DNA from: Candidatus Promineofilum glycogenicum
GTDB lineage: Bacteria > Chloroflexota > Anaerolineae > Promineifilales > Promineifilaceae
Assembly: GCA_016707605.1 (NCBI GenBank)
Contig: JADJHJ010000001.1
Coordinates: 620,001-684,000 of the forward strand
DNA length: 64,000 bases
Direction: 5' to 3'
The position numbers were made by a program, and so were the translations under genes. Positions 25,667 to 34,760 of this stretch are shown here, piece by piece (within the stretch, counting starts at the first letter, position 1; each line of letters opens with the position of its first letter). Below the pieces are notes generated by a model. That model saw only the letters and a list, made by a program, of their open reading frames with translations, did no database searches and had not been told where the DNA came from.

Positions 25667-26474
25667 ATGCCCACCATCGCCACCAACGGCATCAACCTCT
25701 ACTACGAACTGCACGGCAGCGGCCCGGCCCTGGTGCTCATCCCCGGTCTGGGCTACAACGGCTGGATGTACAGCCACATGATCCCCGGCCTGGCCGAGCA
25801 TTTCCAGGTCATTAGCATCGACAACCGCGGCTCCGGCCTGAGCGACAAGCCGGCCGGCCCCTACACAGCCCAAATGCTGGCCGCCGACGTCATCGGCCTG
25901 CTCGACGCCTTCGACCTGCCCAAGGCCCACATCGTCGGCCACTCGATGGGCGGCTTCATCGCTCAGGCTTTGGCCATCGACTACCCGGATCGGGTGGATA
26001 GGCTGGTGCTGTCGGCCACCAACTTCGGCGGGCCGCATCACGTACCCATCACCCCGCCGGCAATGGCCGTGCTGACCGACGTCAGCGGCGACCCCATCGA
26101 GCGGCTGCGGCGGGGCATCGTCATCAGTACCGCGCCGGGCTTCGCCGAGAGCCAACCCTGAGTTCATCGAGTCCTGGGTGCAGTACCGCGTGGCCCATCC
26201 CATCGACCCGGCCGGTTATCAGGCCCAACTGGCCATCGGCCTGGGGCTGCTGAGCGAGGCGGCGTCGTTTGAGCACAAACTCGGCCGCGTCACTGCCCCG
26301 ACGCTCGTCCTGTTCGGCGAGCACGACGCCGTCGTCCCGCCGGGCAACGCCGAACTGCTGGCGGCCAGGCTGCCCAACGCGCGGGTCGAGATTCTGCCCA
26401 ATGCCGGCCACGTCTTCCCGTTCGAGACGCCGGAGGCCGCCAACCAGGCCATTACCCGGTTCCTGCTGGAGTAG
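25667..26474 (+). pseudogene. Alpha/beta hydrolase with a single-base frameshift
   Basis: The first frame (25667-26161) gives GLGYNGW (oxyanion loop), DNRGSGLSDKP, and the nucleophile elbow GHSMGG with Ser near 93. It then stops at GFAESQP. The second frame (from about 26158 to 26474) continues as NPEFIESWVQYRVAHP and includes the acid in LFGEHDAVVPP and the His in NAGHVFPFE. One extra C in the AGCCAACCC stretch near 26155-26160 explains the break; removing it gives one protein of about 268 residues. This could be a real lesion or a sequencing error. AAGGAG precedes the start. Confidence 0.85.
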
Positions 26475-26793
<319 letters not shown>

Positions 26794-28260
26794 ATGAAAA
26801 ACCGTCGAATGCTGTTGATCGTTTTGTCTCTGTTGACCGTGCTGGCGCTGACCCTCAGCGCCTGCGGCGGCACGACCGCCGAGCCGGAAACGGTCGCCAC
26901 CGAGGCCCCGGCCGAGGAAGCGACCGAGGCCGTTGTTGAAGAGCCGACCGAAGCTCCGGCCGAAGAGCCGACTGAGGAAGTGGCTGAGGAACCGACCGAA
27001 GCCCCGACCGAGGAAGTCGCCGAGGAGCCGACCGAGGCCCCGGCTGAGGAGCCGACCGAAGAAGCCGCGGCCGAGGGCGAGCAGCCCTTCGCCGGCGAGG
27101 AACTGGTCATCGGCCTGATGACCGACAAGTCGGGCGCGCTGGCCATCTACGGCCCCAGCCAGACGCAGGGCTTCTACCTGGGTCTGGAGTACGCCACCGA
27201 AGGCACGATGGAAGTGGCCGGGCGGCCCATTCGCGTTGTCGAGATGGACAACAGCAGCGACCCGGACACGGCCGTGACCCAGGCCCGCGAACTGATCGAG
27301 GCGGAAGGGGCCGATATTCTGATCGGCAACATCAGCTCCAGCGCCGCCCTGGCGACCATCCCGGTGGCTGAGGAGAACGACATCATCTACATCGCCGAGC
27401 CGGCCGCGGCTCCGGCCATCACGGCCGAGAACTTCAGCCCCAACACCTTCCGCACCAGCCGCACCAGCGTTCAGGACGCGCTCGTCATGGGCAGCGGTCT
27501 GCTGGGCATGGGCGAGACCTTCGTCCAGATCGCGCCGGATAACGCTTTCGGCATCGGCTCGGCCTGCGCCTTCTACGCCATCGTCAGCGGCGGCGGCGGC
27601 CAGTTCACCACCAACGACACCGCCGAGGGTTGCGGCACGGTCTACGCGCCCATCGAGACGACCGACTTCACGTCCTACATCAACCAGATTCTCGACTCCG
27701 GCGCCGACGTGCTGATCGTCTCCTGGGCCGGCGCGGGCTTCGCGCCGATGTTCCAGCAGATGAGCCAGTTGGGCGTCTTCGATGAGATGACCGTCGGCAC
27801 GGGCGTGGGCGACAACCAGACGCTGGCCGCCGGCTACGCTGACGCGCTAGGCGTGGTGGGCATCCAGGTCTACCACTTCACCCTGCCCGACAACGAGATC
27901 AATGACTGGTTGGTCGAGCGCCACATGGAAGAGTACGGCACGCCGCCCGACCTGTGGGCTGCCGGTGGCATGATGGCGGCCATCATGGCCGTCGAAGGGC
28001 TGGAGGCCACCAACGGTGACGCCGGCGCCGAGGCGCTGCGCACCGTCTACGAGGACAACTTCTCGTTCGAGGGGCCGAAGGGCACGACGACGATCCGCGG
28101 TTCCGACCACGTCGCCTTGCAGACACTGTACTTCGTGCGCGTCACCAGCGTGACCGACCCGGAGTTCCGCTTCGTCGAGCTGGTCGAGGAGTTCGGCCCG
28201 GAACGGACCGAGCCGCCGTGCAACCTGGTCGACGCCTACGCCGACCGCTGCACGCCGTAA
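26794..28260 (+). CDS. Branched-chain amino acid-type ABC transporter substrate-binding lipoprotein (LivK-like)
   Basis: A 488-residue type I periplasmic binding protein of the HAAT class. The lipoprotein signal runs over residues 1-24, with lipobox LSAC and Cys about residue 24. An acidic low-complexity linker of about 60 residues follows (repeats of EEPTEAPAEEPTEE), probably a spacer from the membrane. The ligand-binding domain begins ELVIGLMTDKSGALAIYG and includes GNISSSAAL, the serine cluster typical of the alpha-carboxylate and alpha-amino binding loop. GGAGG lies six bases before the ATG. HAAT systems also import aromatic and dicarboxylic acids, which fits the CoA ligases upstream. Confidence 0.92.
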   Translation: MKNRRMLLIVLSLLTVLALTLSACGGTTAEPETVATEAPAEEATEAVVEEPTEAPAEEPTEEVAEEPTEAPTEEVAEEPTEAPAEEPTEEAAAEGEQPFAGEELVIGLMTDKSGALAIYGPSQTQGFYLGLEYATEGTMEVAGRPIRVVEMDNSSDPDTAVTQARELIEAEGADILIGNISSSAALATIPVAEENDIIYIAEPAAAPAITAENFSPNTFRTSRTSVQDALVMGSGLLGMGETFVQIAPDNAFGIGSACAFYAIVSGGGGQFTTNDTAEGCGTVYAPIETTDFTSYINQILDSGADVLIVSWAGAGFAPMFQQMSQLGVFDEMTVGTGVGDNQTLAAGYADALGVVGIQVYHFTLPDNEINDWLVERHMEEYGTPPDLWAAGGMMAAIMAVEGLEATNGDAGAEALRTVYEDNFSFEGPKGTTTIRGSDHVALQTLYFVRVTSVTDPEFRFVELVEEFGPERTEPPCNLVDAYADRCTP

Positions 28261-28278
28261 AGTTTGATTGAAGAAATG

Positions 28279-28350
28279 CTCACGCAAAGACGCAACGAAC
28301 GCTAAGTAAGAAAGCTTTTAAGCTTGGCGGACTTTGCGTCTTTGCGTGAG
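28279..28350. repeat. Palindrome, family G (CTCACGCAAAGACGCAA words), copy 1
   Basis: Arms at 28279-28295 and 28334-28350 are exact 17-base complements. The centre is rich in AAGAAAGCTTTTAAGCTT. It sits between livK and livG within the operon. Confidence 0.9.
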
Positions 28351-28360
28351 ACCTCTCATC

Positions 28361-29152
28361 ATGGACGATTCAACGATTCTGGAAACGAGGGACCTGCGTA
28401 AGCAGTTCGGCGGGCTGGTGGCCGTGGCCGGGGTCAGCATGAAGGTGCGCGCCCACACGTTGCACACCATCATCGGCCCCAACGGCGCGGGCAAGACGAC
28501 CTTCTTCAACCTGCTCAGCGGCAACATCCGGCCGACCAGCGGCCAGGTGCTGTTCAAGGGCCAGGACATCACCGACCGCCCCGCCCACCGCCGGGCGCAC
28601 CTGGGCATCGGCCGCTCCTTCCAGATCACCAACGTCTTCCCCACCCTGACCGTCCTGGAGAACGTGCGGCTGGCGGCCCAGGCCGTCGGCGGCGACAGCT
28701 ACAAGTTCTGGCAGCACCACCGCCACTTCCGGCAGTACGAAGAGCGCGCCGCGGCCATCGTCGCCCAGGTGGGGCTGGCGGGGCAGGCGGCGCTGCCGGC
28801 CCGCCTGTTGCCCCACGGCGGCAAGCGCAAGCTGGAGCTGGGCATCCTCCTGGCCGCCGACCCCGACCTGCTGCTGCTCGATGAGCCGACGGCCGGCATG
28901 GCCCGCGAGGAGATTCCCATGCTCATGGAGGTCATCCAGAGCATCCGCGATGCCGGCAACAAGACGATCATCCTGGTCGAGCACAAGATGGACCTGGTCA
29001 TGAACGTCTCCGACCGCATCTCGGTCATGCACCAGGGGCAACTGCTGGCCGAAGGCACGCCGCTGGAGATCGCCGGCAATAAGGTGGTGCAGGCGGCGTA
29101 TTTGGGCGATTTGTATGGGGATTTGACTGGGGAAATAGGGGCCAGGGGCTAG
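28361..29152 (+). CDS. livG: Branched-chain amino acid-type ABC transporter ATP-binding protein (LivG-like)
   Basis: A 263-residue ABC ATPase. Walker A is GPNGAGKTT (about 39-47), the Q-loop region is RSFQITNVFPTLTVLEN, Walker B is DLLLLDEPTAGM, and the switch His lies in ILVEHKMD. The signature is atypical (PHGGKRKLELG in place of LSGGQ), as is common in LivG-like proteins where the loop reads LSYG or LPHG. ATG 28361 begins the conserved protein; an in-frame upstream extension would run into the family G palindrome. It pairs with LivF at 29200. Confidence 0.92.
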   Translation: MDDSTILETRDLRKQFGGLVAVAGVSMKVRAHTLHTIIGPNGAGKTTFFNLLSGNIRPTSGQVLFKGQDITDRPAHRRAHLGIGRSFQITNVFPTLTVLENVRLAAQAVGGDSYKFWQHHRHFRQYEERAAAIVAQVGLAGQAALPARLLPHGGKRKLELGILLAADPDLLLLDEPTAGMAREEIPMLMEVIQSIRDAGNKTIILVEHKMDLVMNVSDRISVMHQGQLLAEGTPLEIAGNKVVQAAYLGDLYGDLTGEIGARG

Positions 29153-29182
29153 GGACTAGGGGCCAGGGAAGAGCATCCTGGC
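29143..29182. repeat. Half-palindrome, family H (GGGGCCAGGG words)
   Basis: GGGGCCAGGGGCTAGG words are followed by GGGAAGAGCATCCTGG, a left arm and centre like the other family H copies with a short, diverged right arm. It begins inside the last codons of livG (GARG). Confidence 0.5.
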
Positions 29183-29199
29183 ACTGGGGTTTGGTGACG

Positions 29200-29916
29200 A
29201 TGACAGAGAAGGGCGGCAACGTTCTGGAAGTCAGGAATATTCAGACCGACATCGGCCAGTTCCACATATTGGACGGCGTGTCGGTCGAGGTGCCGGCGGG
29301 CAGCATCACCGTGCTGCTGGGGCGCAACGGCGCGGGCAAGACGACAACGCTCAAGTCAATCATCGGCCTGACGCCGCCGCACCACGGGGCCGTTGTGTTG
29401 CGCGGGCGCGAGATTCAGGGCGAGCCGGCCTACCGCATCGCCGCCCGCGGCATCGGCTACGTGCCCGAACACCGCGCCATCTTCCGCGACCTGTCGGTCG
29501 AGGAGAACCTGCGCATCGCCGAGCGCCAGCCGGGCGATCTGAACCGGCGCGCGGAGTTCATCTATGGCCTGTTCCCCGACCTCAAGCGCCTGACCAAGCT
29601 ACCCGGCGGCAACCTCTCCGGCGGCCAGCAGCAGATGTTGGCCGTAGCCCGCGCCCTGGTGGCGGAGAACGAGCTGCTGCTCATCGACGAGCCGAGCGAG
29701 GGGTTGGCCCCGGTCATTATCGAGCAGATGATCGAGGCCATCCGCCAGCTTTCGGCCCACACCACTGTGCTGCTCGTGGAGCAGAACTTCATCATGGCCA
29801 GCCAGTTGGCCGATCGCTACACCATCATCGAGACCGGCCGCTCGGTGAAGAGCGGCCTGATGGCCGACCTGGTCAAAGACGAGGCGACGATCCAACGCTA
29901 TCTGGGAGCCGCCTAA
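29200..29916 (+). CDS. livF: Branched-chain amino acid-type ABC transporter ATP-binding protein (LivF-like)
   Basis: A 238-residue ABC ATPase. Walker A is GRNGAGKTTT, the signature NLSGGQQQM is canonical, Walker B is LLLIDEPSEGLAP and the switch His position is occupied by Glu-Gln (LLVEQNF), as usual for LivF. ATG at 29200 is chosen; TTG 29191 and GTG 29194 are in-frame alternatives. The gene ends 10 bases before the permease gene. The pair LivG/LivF powers the fused permease that follows. Confidence 0.92.
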   Translation: MTEKGGNVLEVRNIQTDIGQFHILDGVSVEVPAGSITVLLGRNGAGKTTTLKSIIGLTPPHHGAVVLRGREIQGEPAYRIAARGIGYVPEHRAIFRDLSVEENLRIAERQPGDLNRRAEFIYGLFPDLKRLTKLPGGNLSGGQQQMLAVARALVAENELLLIDEPSEGLAPVIIEQMIEAIRQLSAHTTVLLVEQNFIMASQLADRYTIIETGRSVKSGLMADLVKDEATIQRYLGAA

Positions 29917-29926
29917 GGGAGCCGCT

Positions 29927-32617
29927 ATGACTTCGATTTGGAAGAACAACCGCGGCCTGTTGATCATCGTCGCCGTGACGGTCGTTGTGCTGGCCGGTGT
30001 CCTCCAGAGCATGGAGCCGAAGGTCTGGATGTCGATCATGCTGTCCGGGGCCACGCTGGCGGCGCTCTACTTCCTGGTGGCCTCGGGCCTGTCGCTCATC
30101 TTCGGCCTGATGGACGTGTTGAACTTCGCCCACGGCGTCTTGTTCGTGCTGGGGGCCTACGTCGGCCTGTCGACGTTCATGAACCCACGCCTGCTGTTCA
30201 ACACCCTGCCCTTCTTCTTCGTCCTCATCGCCGGCGTCTCCCTGGCCCAGCACTTCGGGCGCAACTTCTGGCATCGCCTCCACACCCCGCGCGGCCGGCA
30301 AATCGCCACGGTCGTGTTGCTGCTGGTCGGGGCGGGCATCATTCTGCTGGCCATGCGTGACTTCCCTATTCGCGCCCTCAACGCCTTCAGCATCACCGCC
30401 GTCGGCGGCGCGGTGACCACGGCCAACGCTCAGGAGCCGATGGCCACCATGCTGCAACGGGTGACGCTGATGCTGCTGGCCGGGCTGCCCATCGGCCTGC
30501 TGCTGGCCCCCAAGGAAGTGAAGGACGAACTGCCGCTGCGGCCGGTATGGCAGACGCTGCTCATCGCCGCCATCGCCGCGGCCATCGGCTACGCCCTGCT
30601 GCTGGTGCGCGACCCCGGCGAGACGTTCCTGCTGGCCATGTCGCCCGACATGCGCTTCCTGCTGGCCATCATTTTGGGCACGCTGGCCGGGGCGCTGGCC
30701 GGCGTGGCCATCGAGACGGCGCTCATCCGGCCGTTCTACGGCAACCCGGTGACGCAACTGGTGTTGACGCTGGGCCTGAGTATCGCCGGTATCGACCTCA
30801 TCGAGGCCGTGTGGGGCGAAGAGGCCAACCCGCCCATGCCGCCGCCGTCGCTCTTCGCCGGCGGCTGCCGCTCTGAGTCGTTCGCCTCCTGGTTCAGCGA
30901 GCACTGCCAGTCGATCGACGTGTTCGGCCGTGCCTTCCCGACCTATCGCCTGTTCATCATCATCATCGGCATCGCCGTCTTCATCGCCGTCGGCCTGCTG
31001 CTACGCCGCACGCGTATCGGCATGATCATCCGCGCCGGCGTGCAGGACAGCGAGATGGTGCAGGCGCTGGGCATCAACGTGCGGCGGGTGTTCACCTTCG
31101 TCTTCGCCCTGGGGTCGGCCCTGGCGGCGATGGGTGGCGTCATCGCCGCGCCCTATCTGGGCGTCTTTCCGGCCATGGGCGGCATCTTCCAGTTGCAGGC
31201 GTTCATCGCCGTGGTCATCGGCGGCATGGGCAGCTACGTCGGCGCGGCCGTGGGCACGATCATCCTCGGTATGGCGCGGGCCTTTGGCGATCACTTCGTC
31301 GCCGCGGGGATTGACCTGCCGTTCATTGACACGATCATCAAGGGCAGCCCGGCCATTGCCCGCGCTTCGACGGTGTTGATTATGGCCATTGTGCTGCTGG
31401 TGAAGCCGGCGGGTATTTTTGGGAAGAAGGAGGGGGCCGGGAGGGAGCGCCCTCTCCCTAACCCTCGGGGGAGGGGAAGGCCCCCCCCAGGGCGAGGGAA
31501 CTGGTGGAAATGTATGGAAAGTACCGCGACTCTATCGGCTAAGAGCATGACCCGTCAACGGTTGGGGCAGTGGTGGCCCTACCTGCTGGTGCTGGCCTTC
31601 CTGGTGCTCTTCCCGGCCATCGCCGCGCTGACCATCGGCGACGCGACGGCCGTGGAGCCGGGCGCAAGCCTGGTGGAGCAACTGGCCCAGCGCGCCGAGA
31701 GCGGCTATGCCAAGTTCTGGCAGGGCATGATCATCCAGATGCTCATCCTGGGCATCTTCGCCATGAGCTATGACCTGCTGCTGGGCTACACCGGCATCCT
31801 GTCCTTCGGCCACGCCATGTTCTTCGGCACCGGCGGCTACGCGATGGCTATTCTCATCGGCCGTAACTTCAACTGGCCGTTCGGTCTGGCGCTGATCGCC
31901 GTGGTGGTCATCGCCCTGATCCAGAGCGTGGTCTTCGGCGTGCTGTCGTTGCGCGTCAAGGGGGTCTATCTGGCGATGGTCACGCTGGCCTTCGCCGAGA
32001 TGTTCTTCATCCTGGCCGAGGCGGGCGACTTCCGCGCCTACACCGGGGCCGACGACGGGCTGCACGGCTTCCCCGTGCCCGGCTATCTGAGCGCCACCGA
32101 CCACCGCACGCGCTTCTACTATCTGGCCCTCGTCTTCTTTATCGCCGTCTTCCTGATGACCAAACGCCTGGTCGACTCGCCCACCGGCCGGGTGATGATC
32201 GCCAGCCGCGACAACGAGAACCGGGCGACGATGATCGGCTACAACACGTTCTGGTTCAAGCTGATCGCCTTTGTCGCCGCCGGCGTCTTCGCTGCCCTGG
32301 CCGGGGCGCTGTTCGCCCTCTACAACGTCAGCGTGACGCCATCGCTGCTGAGCGTCGGCCGCACCATCGACGCCCTGGCCATGACCATCATCGGCGGCGT
32401 GGGCACGCTGGTCGGGCCGGTTATCGGCGCGGCCATCATTCAGTTGCTCGGCTACTGGCTGGAGCGCTGGTTCGGCGCGTCGTGGACGCTCATCTACGGC
32501 ATCATCTTCATGCTGATCGTCATCTTCCTGCCCTATGGTATTGTCGGCACCTTCCGCGCCCGCTCCCTGCGCCTGCGCGAAGGGTGGCAGCGCTGGCGCA
32601 ACCAACTTCGCAGTTGA
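29927..32617 (+). CDS. Fused LivH-LivM branched-chain amino acid-type ABC permease
   Basis: An 896-residue membrane protein in one frame. Residues about 1-500 are LivH-like, with SGLSLIFGLMDVLNFAHG near 45-62, EAA-type loop IRAGVQDSEMVQALGINVRR near 366-385, and an end VKPAGIFGKKEG. This half has an extra set of helices (about 90-250) compared with a 300-residue LivH. Residues about 530-896 are LivM-like (SYDLLLGYTGILSFGHAMFF). They are normally separate genes. The junction of about 25 residues (GRERPLPNPRGRGRPPPGRG) is encoded by a family K palindrome that has no stop in this frame. LivM alone could start at ATG 31514 or 31547. An indel in the C run at 31481-31488 could also have created the fusion. 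Confidence 0.85.
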   Translation: MTSIWKNNRGLLIIVAVTVVVLAGVLQSMEPKVWMSIMLSGATLAALYFLVASGLSLIFGLMDVLNFAHGVLFVLGAYVGLSTFMNPRLLFNTLPFFFVLIAGVSLAQHFGRNFWHRLHTPRGRQIATVVLLLVGAGIILLAMRDFPIRALNAFSITAVGGAVTTANAQEPMATMLQRVTLMLLAGLPIGLLLAPKEVKDELPLRPVWQTLLIAAIAAAIGYALLLVRDPGETFLLAMSPDMRFLLAIILGTLAGALAGVAIETALIRPFYGNPVTQLVLTLGLSIAGIDLIEAVWGEEANPPMPPPSLFAGGCRSESFASWFSEHCQSIDVFGRAFPTYRLFIIIIGIAVFIAVGLLLRRTRIGMIIRAGVQDSEMVQALGINVRRVFTFVFALGSALAAMGGVIAAPYLGVFPAMGGIFQLQAFIAVVIGGMGSYVGAAVGTIILGMARAFGDHFVAAGIDLPFIDTIIKGSPAIARASTVLIMAIVLLVKPAGIFGKKEGAGRERPLPNPRGRGRPPPGRGNWWKCMESTATLSAKSMTRQRLGQWWPYLLVLAFLVLFPAIAALTIGDATAVEPGASLVEQLAQRAESGYAKFWQGMIIQMLILGIFAMSYDLLLGYTGILSFGHAMFFGTGGYAMAILIGRNFNWPFGLALIAVVVIALIQSVVFGVLSLRVKGVYLAMVTLAFAEMFFILAEAGDFRAYTGADDGLHGFPVPGYLSATDHRTRFYYLALVFFIAVFLMTKRLVDSPTGRVMIASRDNENRATMIGYNTFWFKLIAFVAAGVFAALAGALFALYNVSVTPSLLSVGRTIDALAMTIIGGVGTLVGPVIGAAIIQLLGYWLERWFGASWTLIYGIIFMLIVIFLPYGIVGTFRARSLRLREGWQRWRNQLRS
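31448..31497. repeat. Family K palindrome at the LivH-LivM junction
   Basis: GCCCTCTCCCTAACCCTCGG pairs imperfectly with GGGAGGGG and CCAGGGCGAGGG. It lies exactly where an intergenic gap between the two permease genes would be expected. Confidence 0.65.
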
Positions 32618-32621
32618 TCGC

Positions 32622-32669
32622 GGCGCGTGGCGACCGGGCGGACGGGAGTCCGCCCGGTCGCCACGCGCC
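32622..32669. terminator. Perfect 22-base-pair hairpin between convergent operons
   Basis: Arms at 32622-32643 and 32648-32669 are exact complements with a four-base GGGA loop. There is no T run, so it may act as a bidirectional hairpin terminator or be another palindromic repeat. It separates the importer from the convergent ABC exporter. Confidence 0.75.
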
Positions 32670-32677
32670 GAATGAGA

Positions 32678-34666
32678 CTAATCCGCGGCGAAGAGGAAGG
32701 CTTCTTCTTCGGCCGGTTCTTCCTCGACTGGCTCGCCCGCCGCGCCCTTGCGGCGGAACTGGCTGCGGTAGAGTTCAGCATAGCGCCCGCCCGCGGCCAG
32801 CAGGCTGTCGTGCGTGCCCCGCTCGATGACCTGCCCGCCATCCAGGAACAGCACCTGGTCGGCGTGGCGGATGGTGCTCAGGCGGTGGGCGATGACGAAG
32901 CTCGTCCGCCCGCGCAGCAACTCCTCCAACGCCCGCTGAATCTCCCGCTCGGTGCGCGTGTCCACGCTGCTGGTGGCCTCGTCCAGAATGAGGATGCGCG
33001 GATTGATGAGGGCCACGCGGGCGATGGCCAGCAGTTGGCGCTGCCCCTGGCTCAGGCCGGAGCCGCGCTCGCCCAGCACCGTCTGGTAGCCGTCGGGCAG
33101 CCGCTCGATGAAGGCGTCGGCGTGCGACAGTCTGGCCGCGGCCATGACTTCGTCGTCGGTCGCTTCCGGCCGGCCGTAGCGGATGTTGTTCAGCACCGTG
33201 TCGCTGAACAGGAAGGTGTCCTGGAGCACGATGCCGATCTGCCGCCGCAAGCTCTGCTGGGTCACGTCGCGCAGGTCGTGGCCGTCGATGGTGATGGCCC
33301 CGGCCGTCGCGTCCCAGAAACGCGGCAGCAGGTTGATGATCGTCGTCTTGCCCGCGCCGGTGGGGCCGACGATGGCCACCGTCTGGCCCGGCCGGGCCTC
33401 GATGTCCACCCCGCGCAGGATCGGCTCGCCGGGGTTGTACTCGGCCCACACGTCGCGGTAGACGACGTGGCCGTCGATGGCCGGCATCTCGATAGCGTCG
33501 GCCTTGTCGGTGATCTCCACCGGCTCGTCGAGCAGGCCGAAGATGCGCTCCGCCCCGGCCACGGCGCTTTGCAGCGTGGCCCACTGGGTGGCGATCTGCT
33601 GCACCGGGCGGTTGAACTGCTGGGTGTAGCCGATGAAGGTGATGATCAGGCCGACCGAGATGGCCCCGCCCAGCGCGCCGGTGCTGTTGAGCAGCAGCAG
33701 GCCGCCGACGCCGGCCACAACGGCCAGGCTGACGTAGCTCAGCGCCTCCAGCGTTGGGCCGAGCGCGCCGGTGAAGGCCTGGGCGCGGATGTTGGCGTCG
33801 CGGTTGGCGGCGTTGCTCTCGCGGAAATTCTGGATGTTCTCATCCTCGCGGCTGAACGCCTGCACCTCGCGCACGGCGGAGATGCTCTCCTGCAAGTCGG
33901 CGTTGACGTTGCCGATCTGCTGCCGCGCCCGGCGGAACGCCTTGCGCGCCTGGCCGGAGAACCAGCGCGTGGCGAAGAACATCAGCGGCAGGGTGATGAG
34001 GCTGATCAGGGCGAAGGGTGCGTTGAGCCGCATCATGACCCACACCGTCCAGACGATCTGCAGCGCGCCCTGGAGCACGGAGATGAGGCCGAAGCCGATG
34101 ACCTGTTGCAGCGTGTCGCTGTCGTTGGTGAAGCGGCTCATCACGTCGCCGGCCTCGTGCTTGCCGAAGTAGCCCAGCGACAAACGATGGACGTGGGCGA
34201 AGACCCTGGCCTGCAAATCGCGCAGGACGCGGTAGCCCGACAGGGCCATCAGGTAGAACATCAGGCCGCTCAGGATGGCGCTGCCGACGTAGAGTCCGGT
34301 GATGAGCAGGATGAGGCCGCCCAGGCCAGTGAGCGTCTCGGCCGCCGTGGCGTCGAGGCGCGGCGTGGTGTACCAGCAGTTGCCGAACGCCTCATCGCCG
34401 CCCCCGGCCGACAGCAGTTGGCCCAGACCGCCGGCAGCGTCGCCGGCGGCGGTCGCCGCGGTGAACGGGCTGAGGTAGCAGTCCACCGCCTGCCCGGTCA
34501 GGTTGGGGATGAGGACTTGCATGTAGGTGCTGCCGATGATCAACAGAGCGACCAGCAGTAGCGATAGCGTATAGGGGCGGAAGTAGCGCCACAAGCGGCC
34601 GAGCGTCGCCCCGGCGCTGCGGGCCTTGCTTGTCTCGGCGGCGAATCGTTGGGGATGATCCATCAT
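32678..34666 (-). CDS. ABC exporter half-transporter (type IV, MsbA/LmrA-like), subunit 2
   Basis: A 662-residue fused membrane-ATPase protein. Six helices fall in about 30-375. The first extracellular loop is unusually long (about 65 residues, with CYLSPF and CWYTTP). The ATPase has Walker A GPTGAGKTT, signature GSGLSQGQRQLL, Walker B ILILDEATSSVDTRTE and the switch His in VIAHRLST. The signature GSGLSQG and the DEATSS sequence indicate a competent site. It follows the other half-transporter by about 90 bases that hold a family H palindrome. The C-terminus is acidic (EPVEEEPAEEEAF). Likely a multidrug or lipid exporter acting as heterodimer with the 34759 product. Confidence 0.9.
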   Translation of the reverse strand: MMDHPQRFAAETSKARSAGATLGRLWRYFRPYTLSLLLVALLIIGSTYMQVLIPNLTGQAVDCYLSPFTAATAAGDAAGGLGQLLSAGGGDEAFGNCWYTTPRLDATAAETLTGLGGLILLITGLYVGSAILSGLMFYLMALSGYRVLRDLQARVFAHVHRLSLGYFGKHEAGDVMSRFTNDSDTLQQVIGFGLISVLQGALQIVWTVWVMMRLNAPFALISLITLPLMFFATRWFSGQARKAFRRARQQIGNVNADLQESISAVREVQAFSREDENIQNFRESNAANRDANIRAQAFTGALGPTLEALSYVSLAVVAGVGGLLLLNSTGALGGAISVGLIITFIGYTQQFNRPVQQIATQWATLQSAVAGAERIFGLLDEPVEITDKADAIEMPAIDGHVVYRDVWAEYNPGEPILRGVDIEARPGQTVAIVGPTGAGKTTIINLLPRFWDATAGAITIDGHDLRDVTQQSLRRQIGIVLQDTFLFSDTVLNNIRYGRPEATDDEVMAAARLSHADAFIERLPDGYQTVLGERGSGLSQGQRQLLAIARVALINPRILILDEATSSVDTRTEREIQRALEELLRGRTSFVIAHRLSTIRHADQVLFLDGGQVIERGTHDSLLAAGGRYAELYRSQFRRKGAAGEPVEEEPAEEEAFLFAAD

Positions 34667-34684
34667 GGTGTGTTCTCTCCAAGC

Positions 34685-34760
34685 AGGGACCAGGGGCTAG
34701 GTTCCAGGGGCCAGGGAAGAACGCTCTTCCCTGGCCCCTGGAACCTGGAACCTGTGACCT
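34685..34760. repeat. Palindrome, family H (AGGTTCCAGGGGCCAGGG words), copy with exact arms
   Basis: Arms at 34699-34720 and 34725-34746 are exact 22-base complements. The centre is GGAAGAACGCTCTTCC. It lies between the two exporter genes. Confidence 0.9.
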
